From: Fulvitalea axinellae
GTDB taxonomy: Bacteria > Bacteroidota > Bacteroidia > Cytophagales > Cyclobacteriaceae
Direction: 5' to 3'
Length of the DNA stretch: 64,000 nt
NCBI RefSeq assembly: GCF_036492835.1
Contig: NZ_AP025314.1
Span: forward strand, 4,134,010-4,198,009
Shown: positions 7,270 through 15,686 of the stretch, piece after piece
Layout: the number at the start of each line of letters is the position of its first letter
How positions within the stretch are numbered: position 1 is the stretch's first letter
The notes under the pieces: model-generated
Told to the model about the DNA's origin: nothing
The model's database searches: none
What the model saw: the letters and a program-made list of their open reading frames with translations, nothing else
Program-made: the position numbers and the translations under genes

Positions 7270-8736
7270 TTATTGGTAATAATAAATCACCGTAGAGAAC
7301 CCAGCGTCACGATTCGGGTTTTTATAAATATTCGGAGTCCACTCCCAGTTAAACTTCAACGATTTTTTATAAGTAATCGGCGACTCCCAAAAGATTCTGG
7401 TGTTCACTTCCTTGGCGTGCTCGCTACCTCCAGAAACATAAGCCGAGGATTTGTTAAAGTGTCCCCATGACATATCGAACAAGTCTTCGTGCCCTGTTCC
7501 GTTCCAGAGGTTGTTCGGAAAGTTGTTCTTCTCATCCACAAAAATATGCTCGTCGAGTTCGGGCTGACAATCGAAATAATCCAAATAAGCGATCACGTGA
7601 CCTGCGCCGTGGGTGTCCAACACCGTAAATCCGTTTTTGTAGAAATACTCGTTGAGCGGAGCTTTCGGGTAAGGTGGCTGAGAACTCTTGATATAATACT
7701 TCCCGGAATTGGCTTTCGCCCTAAGCTTCTTTACTGCATTCGCCACATCAGCTTTTTCCCTGAAAATGGACACTTTGAATTTCAGCTTTCTTGAAGAATT
7801 ATTATGAATGGAAATACGGGCATTTTTCTGGAAAGGCATCGGAATATAATTGTACTTTCCCGATTTATTAGCGCCAAGTAATAGCGTACTTTGCTCGTTC
7901 GATCCGAAACCGAGCTCTACGGGAACATCAACCGAAGGACGGGACTCTCCATCCCAGAAGATCTTCATTTGCAAATTCTTCAGAGTCTCCTTGTCCGCGT
8001 CAAGCTCAATTCCACGAATAATCCCCGAACCGTCAAGCTTTATCTCTACGTCTCCGTTAGGATTAAGATTCGCCTTTTTGCTGACTTTACGGTAACGCTT
8101 CACTTTGTTCGCCATAAAATTTTTATCCGCAAAAGCGTTGTTCGCCTTTTCCCAAGCGGCCTTTTCTTCATTGGTAAAGTTTGTTGTAAAAGACTTTATG
8201 GCAACTGGCGAGTCAAAACGTTTGATGTTAACAATATTGTAATTTGGCTTGTCGAGCATAAAACGAAAACGCTTGGTGAAAGGCATCGGCACACGGCAAA
8301 TCCCGAAAATTTTGCCTTCTTCGGCCGAACGAACCTCAATCTGCGACATTGGCGCGGCGAATGGCAAACCCGACTCGAAAAAGCCTTTTGTAGGCCCTTC
8401 GTAGATCGTTTTACCGTCCACTTCCACTTTCATATTTCCCCAACCTCGGTTCAGCCTGAAAGTCGACCAAATCCGGGTAGCCACACCAGGACCCTCGCAG
8501 TCGGCGTATACATGCCACTTCCCTTCTTTGTAAAGGGAGTTAACATCATCGGGATTGTTTCCTTTGCGGTTAAATCCGGAATATTGATAAGTCGTGTACT
8601 CTTGTGTTTCCCAAAAATGGTCCACGGAAATCATTTTCTCCAATTCCGAAGACACGCTTACGGTTTGAGAGAAGCTAGTGACGGCGCAAAAAAGAGACGC
8701 TATAAACATCCCTATCGCCCGTTTAAATACCATCAT
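7270..8736 (-). CDS. secreted DUF2961 (GH172-like) protein
   Basis: This 488-residue protein has a signal peptide (about 1-24, MMVFKRAIGMFIASLFCAVT, cleaved near SFSQ). It carries the DUF2961 blocks: YSGFNRKGNNPDD, EGPGVATRIWSTFR, then KIFWDGESRPSVDVPVELGFG, YNYIPMPFQKNARI, the DTHGAGHVIAYLDYFD region and WNGTGHEDLFDMSWGH. The family now includes glycoside hydrolases of GH172, with reported activity on difructose anhydrides and D-arabinofuranosides; the substrate here is unknown. Two adjacent ATGs (8736, 8733) are possible starts. It lies beside a secreted phosphodiesterase and 1.5 kb from a SusCD locus, which may be a functional link but is inference. Confidence 0.85.
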   Translation of the reverse strand: MMVFKRAIGMFIASLFCAVTSFSQTVSVSSELEKMISVDHFWETQEYTTYQYSGFNRKGNNPDDVNSLYKEGKWHVYADCEGPGVATRIWSTFRLNRGWGNMKVEVDGKTIYEGPTKGFFESGLPFAAPMSQIEVRSAEEGKIFGICRVPMPFTKRFRFMLDKPNYNIVNIKRFDSPVAIKSFTTNFTNEEKAAWEKANNAFADKNFMANKVKRYRKVSKKANLNPNGDVEIKLDGSGIIRGIELDADKETLKNLQMKIFWDGESRPSVDVPVELGFGSNEQSTLLLGANKSGKYNYIPMPFQKNARISIHNNSSRKLKFKVSIFREKADVANAVKKLRAKANSGKYYIKSSQPPYPKAPLNEYFYKNGFTVLDTHGAGHVIAYLDYFDCQPELDEHIFVDEKNNFPNNLWNGTGHEDLFDMSWGHFNKSSAYVSGGSEHAKEVNTRIFWESPITYKKSLKFNWEWTPNIYKNPNRDAGFSTVIYYYQ

Positions 8737-8993
8737 AATGCAGTTGTTTTGTTAAGATATTTGCGAGGTTCGCCCAAACACAAAAAGCGGGCTATGACAA
8801 CGATAGAACCTTCGGTGGCAAATAAATAAAAACAACAACATCACCGCATTAGCAAAAACGTTTAAGCTACAACAGACACGAATTTTATAGGTTTTTCAGA
8901 CAATCAATCGCTCGTTACAAACTGAGTATGGGGCTGAGTGGGGTACCAAATGAGAATAAAAGACGCATCATTCAGGTATCATACGGTTCTAAC

Positions 8994-9881
8994 CTACAAC
9001 GATTTTGCACTATCGGGATAGTCGGTTATAATTCCGTCAACACCCCAACTGGTCAGCTTTTTCATGTCGCTTACATTGTTCACTGTCCATGGTATAACCT
9101 GCAAACCTTTTTCGTGGAGCATCTTTACCGAATCCTGATCGAGAAGAATATATTCCGGGCTATAGATTTCGGGCAAAAAACCGAGATCCGTGAGGTTTTC
9201 CTCAATGCTTTTACCGTTTTCGACAAGAGCGGCCAAACGGATCTCGGGGTATTTCTCATGAAGATACCGTAGAACCCTGAAATCAAACGACTGCAGATTG
9301 ACGTTTTTTATCTGAACATGCTTTCGGATAACGGACACTACCGCATCTGAGAAAACTTTCACATCCGGCTGGGTAAGGCCTTCTTGTCCTTCCACCGATT
9401 TAATCTCGATATTATAAGCTACAGTCCTACTCGGATGCTTGATCTGGTATTCTTTTACGGCTTCGAAGACTTCGGAAAGGAGAGGCTTGCTCACCTTCAT
9501 CTTTTCTTGCCTTGGAAAACTCGACAGTTTTCGCATCCCCACATCAAAGCGCTTGATCTCAGTTTGGCTCATCCGGAAAATATTCAAGCTGGCTTCCAGT
9601 TCTTCGCTGACCTCACTCCCATCAGGAGCGGTACTGATATGGGCGGAAAAAAACGGCTCGTGAGACACCAACACGTTTCCGTCGCCATTGATGACCACAT
9701 CGAGTTCCAAAGTATTCACGCCATATTCCAACGCAGTGATAAACGACGGAATGGTATTCTCGGGCATCAGCCCGCGCGCTCCTCTATGACCCTGAATATC
9801 AGGCTTCGGATTATTTGAATCACAAGAAAGCATAAGCGGAAATATTAGGCTTAGTAACAAGGATATTCGCAACGTGTTCAT
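8994..9881 (-). CDS. glycerophosphodiester phosphodiesterase family lipoprotein
   Basis: This 295-residue protein hydrolyses glycerophosphodiesters to an alcohol and glycerol 3-phosphate if it acts like its family. It is exported as a lipoprotein: MNTLRISLLLSLIFPLMLSC ends in a lipobox with Cys20. The GDPD TIM-barrel motifs are HRGARGLMPENTIPSF (about 33-48; catalytic His and Arg), LELDVVINGDGNVLVSHEP (Glu and Asp metal ligands, second catalytic His), YNIEIKSVEGQEG, and the C-terminal VIPWTVNNVSDMKKLTSWGVDGIITDYPD. It probably releases phosphate or head groups from phospholipids or wall polymers in the periplasm or at the cell surface. It is transcribed towards the DUF2961 gene. Confidence 0.93.
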   Translation of the reverse strand: MNTLRISLLLSLIFPLMLSCDSNNPKPDIQGHRGARGLMPENTIPSFITALEYGVNTLELDVVINGDGNVLVSHEPFFSAHISTAPDGSEVSEELEASLNIFRMSQTEIKRFDVGMRKLSSFPRQEKMKVSKPLLSEVFEAVKEYQIKHPSRTVAYNIEIKSVEGQEGLTQPDVKVFSDAVVSVIRKHVQIKNVNLQSFDFRVLRYLHEKYPEIRLAALVENGKSIEENLTDLGFLPEIYSPEYILLDQDSVKMLHEKGLQVIPWTVNNVSDMKKLTSWGVDGIITDYPDSAKSL

Positions 9882-10256
9882 AACGGTTTCGTTTTTGTCA
9901 AAAATTGCACACCGAATGTTTTTATGTAAAAATAGCAGTATGATTAATCTTCTTGGTTAATTTTGGATTAAGGCGTTTTATACTTAAGGTTAAGCAATTC
10001 ACACCTAACCAAACATTGTGAATATTGATATTACCACATGTTTAGTATTGCCTTTTCTAGTTTTTATTTGAAATTCAATAAATAAAGGCTTATCATGGGA
10101 CCACATGCTCGGGTCTGGCTTAAACACCGAGTAGGTTCTATAATTTTTCTCGCTAAAGGAAGGCGGTACACCACGCCGTTTTCGCTTCGGTCACGCTTAT
10201 ATGCGTACTGTATTTTCCGTCCAATTTTGCTGGTACGTAACAGTGGTATTATAGAA
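9882..10256. other. divergent intergenic region between the GDPD gene and the ECF sigma gene
   Basis: This 375-bp AT-rich region has an exact TAATTTTG box at 9958-9965 (plus) but no TTTG at the right spacing and it lies about 290 bp before the sigma start. The sigma reading frame stays open into this region from 10095, but those codons have no sigma homology. No RNA gene or repeat is seen. Confidence 0.45.
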
Positions 10257-10859
10257 ATGAAGAAACCAACGCTAAACGAACAACTAGCCGACTACAAAGC
10301 ACTGTATGATAAAAACGCTACTCTGATCTTTAATTACGTCAAGAAATCTACCGGTTCCACTTTGGACGCCGAGGACATAGTCCAAGAGCTGTTCGTGGAC
10401 CTTTGGTCAAAAAAAGGAAAAGTGAGTTTTCGGGAACGGGATCTCCGGCCCTACCTATTCCGAATGGCCAGAAACAAAATCATCGACCTATACAGGAAAC
10501 GAGAAGTCGAAAAGCGCCATACAGACAACTTCGGAAAGACAGCCAACAGAAGCTCGTCGCAGGCCGAGTCTATGGAACACGTCGAATACAAGGAACTCAA
10601 AGAGTCCGTGGACTTGCTGATCGCACAACTCCCGCCACAGTGCAAAGACGTTTTTCTGATGAGCCGCATCGGCGGAATGTCCTATGCAGAAATAGGGGAA
10701 CTTTTGGGCATATCCACCAAAACAGTTGAAAATCATATCGGAAAAGCTCTCAAGAGGCTCAAAAAGGGGTTGCCAAAGTATGTTTTGGCTAGTGTTGTTT
10801 TAATTGCTGTAGCGATCAAACTCTCTGTGATTTACGAACGATTTATTAAGTCACTGTAA
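10257..10859 (+). CDS. ECF RNA polymerase sigma factor, FecI-like
   Basis: This 200-residue ECF sigma-70 factor has region 2 (about 20-85: LIFNYVKKSTGS..LDAEDIVQELFVDLWSKK, then RPYLFRMARNKIIDLYRKR) and region 4 (about 125-180: QCKDVFLMSRIGGMSYAEIGELLGISTKTVENHIGKALKRLKK, the -35-binding helix-turn-helix). A hydrophobic C-terminal segment (YVLASVVLIAVAIKLSVIY) could be a membrane contact. The frame is open upstream to 10095, but homology begins at MKKPTLNEQLADYKALYDKN, so ATG 10257 is chosen. It is followed by a fecR gene and an STN-containing SusC, so it probably activates the uptake genes next to it when the receptor binds its ligand. Confidence 0.93.
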   Translation: MKKPTLNEQLADYKALYDKNATLIFNYVKKSTGSTLDAEDIVQELFVDLWSKKGKVSFRERDLRPYLFRMARNKIIDLYRKREVEKRHTDNFGKTANRSSSQAESMEHVEYKELKESVDLLIAQLPPQCKDVFLMSRIGGMSYAEIGELLGISTKTVENHIGKALKRLKKGLPKYVLASVVLIAVAIKLSVIYERFIKSL

Positions 10860-10929
10860 TTTTTTTTAAAATATTTTCATTTCGGAATAGGGGTTTCGCT
10901 TTCGGCAAACGATTTACCAGTTAAGAACT

Positions 10930-11958
10930 ATGAAAGGCAAGGAGGACATAAAAGGGCAGAGTGCGGATGGAGAGCAGCTGCTGGACAAACTTTTGAAGCA
11001 AGAAGAGTGGAACGCCGAGCCGGTTTGGGAACGGTGTGTTGCCGATATAAAGAGGATTGAAGCGAGAAAAGCCCAAGGGAAGAGGCGCTGGATATGGAGC
11101 TCGGGTATTGCGGCTAGCGTAGCTATTGCGTTATTCGCTGTAACCTTTTTTCTCTTTAATAGCCCTCCCTATTCCGAAACTGATTCGCACGTACGATTGG
11201 TCAGGGGAGGCAAAACTGTTTTGGTCCATTCGGATCTTCAATCGATCAACGGAGGGAAGATCGACAACGACACCCTTACTGAATATAACCACAGCGTTGT
11301 TGGTGAATTAGCACAAGACCTGGAAGTTCACGTCCCGTTTGGAAAGCGCTTTTGCACTATTTTGAATGACGGAACATCAGTAACCTTAAACGGAGGAACT
11401 GTATTTCATTACCAATCGAAATTCGGAGGAAACGAGCGTAGAGTACGTTTAGCGAAGGGGCAAGCCTTCTTTGAAGTAGCCCATAACCCCAAAAAACCAT
11501 TTGTGGTAGAGGTGGAAGACTCCGAGATAAAAGTATTGGGAACCAGCTTCGATATTAAAGATTATGCTGAACAAGGCGAAATTGTTACCACGCTGGTTTT
11601 AGGAAAAATAAAAGTGAAGAACGGTGACTCGGAAGTCGAAATATCGCCTTCAGAACAAGCCGTAATCCGTAAAGGTGAGAAAGTTATACAGATCGATTCC
11701 GTGGATGTAGCACCCCATGTAGCGTGGCTTCGTGGCCGGATTTTAGCCAAGCCCCTTACCGTAAAAGAGGTTTTTCTTCAACTGGAAAGGTTACACGGCT
11801 ACAGATTCGATTACGCCAAAGCCAAAAATTGCATGGATATACAGATCATAGCCACGTTCGACAAACAAGACAGTATAGAGGATATTCTGGAAGTTATCAG
11901 CAGGATGGCCGATTTCCAATACGCGTTTTCAGGCAATACCATTAAGGTATACCGCTAA
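10930..11958 (+). CDS. FecR family anti-sigma factor
   Basis: This 342-residue inner-membrane protein has a cytosolic N-terminus (1-55) that would bind the sigma factor, one membrane helix (about 57-78, WIWSSGIAASVAIALFAVTF), a periplasmic FecR domain (about 135-235; VPFGKRFCTILNDGTSVTLN and VRLAKGQAFFEVAHNPKKPF) and a C-terminal DUF4974 domain (about 273-342; KPLTVKEVFLQLERLHGYRF). In this system the periplasmic part reads the STN domain of the outer-membrane receptor and then releases or activates the sigma factor. It lies 70 bp after the sigma gene and 107 bp before susC, as in a standard Bacteroidota sigma/FecR/SusCD locus. Confidence 0.93.
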   Translation: MKGKEDIKGQSADGEQLLDKLLKQEEWNAEPVWERCVADIKRIEARKAQGKRRWIWSSGIAASVAIALFAVTFFLFNSPPYSETDSHVRLVRGGKTVLVHSDLQSINGGKIDNDTLTEYNHSVVGELAQDLEVHVPFGKRFCTILNDGTSVTLNGGTVFHYQSKFGGNERRVRLAKGQAFFEVAHNPKKPFVVEVEDSEIKVLGTSFDIKDYAEQGEIVTTLVLGKIKVKNGDSEVEISPSEQAVIRKGEKVIQIDSVDVAPHVAWLRGRILAKPLTVKEVFLQLERLHGYRFDYAKAKNCMDIQIIATFDKQDSIEDILEVISRMADFQYAFSGNTIKVYR

Positions 11959-12005
11959 GGCGTCATCACGCAACGCTTTTTTTTCGCAGACTCCAAAAAG
12001 GAGAA

Positions 12006-12034
12006 GAGAGAGGGTCCGCTAAAACACCTCTCTC
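12006..12034 (+). other. hairpin in the fecR-susC gap
   Basis: A perfect 8-bp stem GAGAGAGG/CCTCTCTC (12006-12013 with 12027-12034) lies 32 bp before the susC start. There is no T run, so a terminator is doubtful; a transcript-stabilising or attenuating structure is possible. The same CCTCTCTC core is seen in the hairpin at 4317-4347. Confidence 0.45.
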
Positions 12035-12065
12035 CAAATTCGATAACTATAAACATTGCAAAGCT

Positions 12066-15000
12066 ATGAAAATGCTTTACTTTTCAAAAGCCACTTCCTC
12101 TACTGGCGGAAGGTGGCGATGGGCATTTATGCTCTTTTTTCTTCTCAGCGCTGCGCAGGCCTTCCCCAAAGACCTGTTCACTTTGAGTGGGAAAAAACAA
12201 ACTTTAGCCAAGACGTTCGAAAAAGTCGAAACGATCACCAGCTACAAAATCGCCTACCGGGCCGGCCAGATCGACGCTAGCCAATTGGTTTCCTATGATG
12301 TAAAAGGAGCCTCGATCGAAGCTTGCATGGGGCAAATCCTGAAAGGCACAGGCCTAAAGTACGAGATCATCGGGAAGTCGATTTTGATCAGCAAAAAGGG
12401 GCCTGAAGCTAAAAAACCCGAAGCCAACATTGTTCAGCAAGAACAAAAAATCAGAGTTACGGGAACAGTCAAAGACTCTGAATCAGGCGAAGGCCTCTTC
12501 GGCGTCAACATCATGGAAAAAGGTAGCACCAGCAACGGTACAATCACCGACCTCTCCGGAAAATTCCTGATAATCGTTGATAAAAACGCTTCGATAGTAG
12601 TCTCGTCAATCGGTTACGATCCTATGGACGTTGCTGTGAATGGGCGCTCCAACATCGAAGTCAGTTTGAGCCCCTCAGTAGAGCAATTGGACGATGTCGT
12701 TGTGACCGCTTTCGGCATGAAAAGAGAAAAAAAGAAACTCGGGTATGCCGTAACCGAGGTCAAGGGAGCAGAACTAGCCACTGGGTCAGAAATCAATCCT
12801 GTCAGCGGATTAGCGGGTCGAGTAGCGGGCGTACAGATCAACGAGAATGCGTCAGGGTCTTTCGGTGGTTCAAGAATTATCATCCGGGGTAACGCCACCT
12901 TGAAGAACAACAACCAACCCATATACGTAGTAGACGGCGTGATCATGGACAACGGCACTTCTGGTGGCACAGATTGGGGTAACGATTTAAAAAATCTCAA
13001 TCCAGACGATTTCGAAAGTGTAAGCGTTCTGAAAGGTGCCGCGGCATCGGCTCTTTACGGATCCCGAGCGGTAAATGGCGTCATTCTGATCATCACCAAG
13101 ACCGGTAAGAACAGAAAAGGCCTCGGCATTGACGTTTCTTATACGCATAATGTCGAAGACGTGTACGGGGGCATGGATTTCCAAGACGAGTTCGGGGCAG
13201 GCATAGAGTACCGTACTGTAGAGCACGAACAAGACGACTACCTCGGCTTCCCTACTAACAATGAAGGGGAACCCTATCTGAATCTCGGCAGCCATGCCTC
13301 TTTTAGCTACGGACCGAAAATGAAAGGTCAAAAAGTCCGAGACTATGACGGCCAATGGACCACTTTTGATCCGCAACCAGACAACTACATCGACGGCTAT
13401 GACCAAGGCTCTATCAAAAATCTAAACGTAAGCCTTAGCGGAGGCAATGACCTCACCACCTTCAGGCTTTCCTATTCCAACACTCGTCGAGATGGTGTCT
13501 TGCCTAACAACGACTTCACCAGAAATAGCTTCACCCTGCGGGCCACACACCAAGTTACGGAGAAAATACATGCCAATGCTGGCCTTTCTTACACAATCAG
13601 CGAAGCTCTAAACCCCGTTCGGGAGGGAAATAAAAGTTTGGGGAAAAACTACTGGTACCGTTGGCCCAGAAGCTATAATACCAACAAATGGCTGGAACTT
13701 TATAAAGATGAAGAGGGGGTAAGGCGCCAATCAGAGTCATCCTATCCCGGCCGTGATTTCTGGTGGAGAATCTACGAAAACAACTACACTCGAGACGAAG
13801 ACGCATTCAGAGGTGACTTTACCGTATCATACGACATCCTCGATTGGTTGCAACTTCAGACAACTGTAAACGCATACTCATATGGGTTCAAAGAAACCTT
13901 CGAAGAACTTGGCGGTGGTGTAAATCAAGCTGGTGGGTCATTTTCACTCAAACACCAAAGGAAAAATCAATTAACAGTTAAATCTTTACTGACAGCCACA
14001 AAATCCTTTGGGCAAGATTGGGACGTGAGCGCAACCCTTGGTGCGGAACGATTCGAAACAAAACAATCATACACTAGGGCTTTCACACAAGGCGGATTAA
14101 TTGTCCCTGGTGTATACACGCTAAGCAACTCTAAAAAAGACCCAAAAACACAGGCCGTGGAAAATGGTCGTAAGGAGATCCAATCGGTCTATATGTTCAC
14201 CAACGTCGCATGGAAAAATATGCTCTTCGTTGACGCCACCGTACGTAATGATTGGAACTCCGCGCTAACTAGACCCGACGGCGGGGGCAACAACAGTTTT
14301 CTTTACCCTTCAATCGCTGGATCATGGGTATTCTCGGAAACTTTCGAAATGCCTGCTTTTGTCACTTTCGCAAAATTCAGAGCTTCCTATGCAGAAGTGG
14401 GCGCGGACCCTTCTCCATACTCTTATCTGAATGTGGGCTTCAAAAAAGACGGTAGCTACATTGACAACAGCGGAAAGGAATACCTAAACTACAAATTCTC
14501 AAACAACACCATCCCAAACGACAACTTACAACCTGAGAGACAGAAATCGATAGAATTCGGTGTGGACCTCCGCTTCTTCAAGAATCGTTTCGGTATAGAC
14601 CTCGCATACTATAAGAACAACACCTACGATCAGATCCTTTCCTTGGGCGTACCATCGACAACCGGTGTCACCGGAATGGTTATCAACGCAGGAGACATCG
14701 AAAACCAAGGCCTCGAATTACTCGTAAGTGCAACTCCCATCAAAACGACAAACTTTTCCTGGGATGTTAGCTTCAACTATACGCGAAACCGAAACATGAT
14801 CAACGATCTGCATGACAACGTCACTGAGAAAAGACTTGACGGTGGCATGGATGTCGAATCATACGCTGTTGTCGGCGAAGAGTACGGTATACTTCAAACA
14901 CGTTACGCTTTCACCCGCTACCAGCACATGGATGGCGATACTGAAATCGACCACCCGAGCAACGGTATGAAGGTAATTCATCCAGGCGGAACTTATGTAA

Positions 15001-15668
15001 GAAGCAACGAGAGAACTAAAGTGGGTAACATGATGCCCGACTGGTTTGGTGGAGTTACAAACACCTTCCGTTGGAAAGGACTAACTCTTCGCACCTTGAT
15101 AGATATGCAGTTTGGCGCTGACATAGCCAATGCCGAATACAATTACGGGATTGAACGCGGTATCCTTAAAAGCACCCTCTTTGGAAGAGATGAGGCTCAC
15201 GGAGGAATCAAGTGGGAATCGGCCGACGGCGAAACATATGTAGATGGCATTATCCCTAGTGGGGTTTTCCCTTACGGAACAAAAATCAACAACCAAGACG
15301 TAAGTGGTGTCACTTGGCAACAGGCTTATGACGAAGGCTTGGTAGAACCACTTCACGCAGCCGATTATTACTGGGCGCTAGGCAACTGGAATTCCGGTAT
15401 CAGGGAGCACGCCATCCTCGAATCAAGTTGGGTAATGCTCCGCGAACTGAGCCTCTCTTACAGGTTTGACCGCAAATTCCTTGACAGGATCGGCCTCCAC
15501 AGCCTTGACCTCTCTCTCTTCGGCCGAAACCTCGGCTACCTCTATACCTCATTGCCTGACGGCGTGAACCCTAACAGTAATGTAAGGAATAAATCCGGAT
15601 CCGCTATGAGTAATGGCGGTGCGCCATTGAGCAGAGTTTACGGATTTGCGGTGAAATTGGGCATTTAA
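12066..15668 (+). CDS. SusC-family TonB-dependent receptor with STN signalling domain
   Basis: This 1200-residue outer-membrane transporter has a signal peptide (about 1-37), an STN domain (about 45-112; YKIAYRAGQIDASQLVSYDV and CMGQILKGTGLKYEIIGKSI), a carboxypeptidase-D-like beta domain (about 130-215), the TonB plug (about 215-345, with the SusC signature LKGAAASALYGSRAVNGVIL) and a 22-strand-type barrel to the C-terminus. It should import a ligand captured with its SusD partner, powered by TonB. The STN domain indicates that it also signals through the FecR and sigma factor upstream. susD follows after 18 bp. No glycoside hydrolase or protease gene is adjacent, so the substrate is unknown. 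Confidence 0.95.
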   Translation: MKMLYFSKATSSTGGRWRWAFMLFFLLSAAQAFPKDLFTLSGKKQTLAKTFEKVETITSYKIAYRAGQIDASQLVSYDVKGASIEACMGQILKGTGLKYEIIGKSILISKKGPEAKKPEANIVQQEQKIRVTGTVKDSESGEGLFGVNIMEKGSTSNGTITDLSGKFLIIVDKNASIVVSSIGYDPMDVAVNGRSNIEVSLSPSVEQLDDVVVTAFGMKREKKKLGYAVTEVKGAELATGSEINPVSGLAGRVAGVQINENASGSFGGSRIIIRGNATLKNNNQPIYVVDGVIMDNGTSGGTDWGNDLKNLNPDDFESVSVLKGAAASALYGSRAVNGVILIITKTGKNRKGLGIDVSYTHNVEDVYGGMDFQDEFGAGIEYRTVEHEQDDYLGFPTNNEGEPYLNLGSHASFSYGPKMKGQKVRDYDGQWTTFDPQPDNYIDGYDQGSIKNLNVSLSGGNDLTTFRLSYSNTRRDGVLPNNDFTRNSFTLRATHQVTEKIHANAGLSYTISEALNPVREGNKSLGKNYWYRWPRSYNTNKWLELYKDEEGVRRQSESSYPGRDFWWRIYENNYTRDEDAFRGDFTVSYDILDWLQLQTTVNAYSYGFKETFEELGGGVNQAGGSFSLKHQRKNQLTVKSLLTATKSFGQDWDVSATLGAERFETKQSYTRAFTQGGLIVPGVYTLSNSKKDPKTQAVENGRKEIQSVYMFTNVAWKNMLFVDATVRNDWNSALTRPDGGGNNSFLYPSIAGSWVFSETFEMPAFVTFAKFRASYAEVGADPSPYSYLNVGFKKDGSYIDNSGKEYLNYKFSNNTIPNDNLQPERQKSIEFGVDLRFFKNRFGIDLAYYKNNTYDQILSLGVPSTTGVTGMVINAGDIENQGLELLVSATPIKTTNFSWDVSFNYTRNRNMINDLHDNVTEKRLDGGMDVESYAVVGEEYGILQTRYAFTRYQHMDGDTEIDHPSNGMKVIHPGGTYVRSNERTKVGNMMPDWFGGVTNTFRWKGLTLRTLIDMQFGADIANAEYNYGIERGILKSTLFGRDEAHGGIKWESADGETYVDGIIPSGVFPYGTKINNQDVSGVTWQQAYDEGLVEPLHAADYYWALGNWNSGIREHAILESSWVMLRELSLSYRFDRKFLDRIGLHSLDLSLFGRNLGYLYTSLPDGVNPNSNVRNKSGSAMSNGGAPLSRVYGFAVKLGI

Positions 15669-15686
15669 TCTCTTGAAACGGAAATC

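Noticed and set aside
7891..8829. 312-residue open frame on the plus strand
   Set aside because: It lies antisense within the DUF2961 gene, which has a signal peptide and all family motifs; the long frame is a by-product of codon bias.
9958..9965. Promoter for the first ECF sigma gene
   Set aside because: TAATTTTG matches the -7 box, but there is no -33 element at the right distance and the gene starts about 290 bp later.
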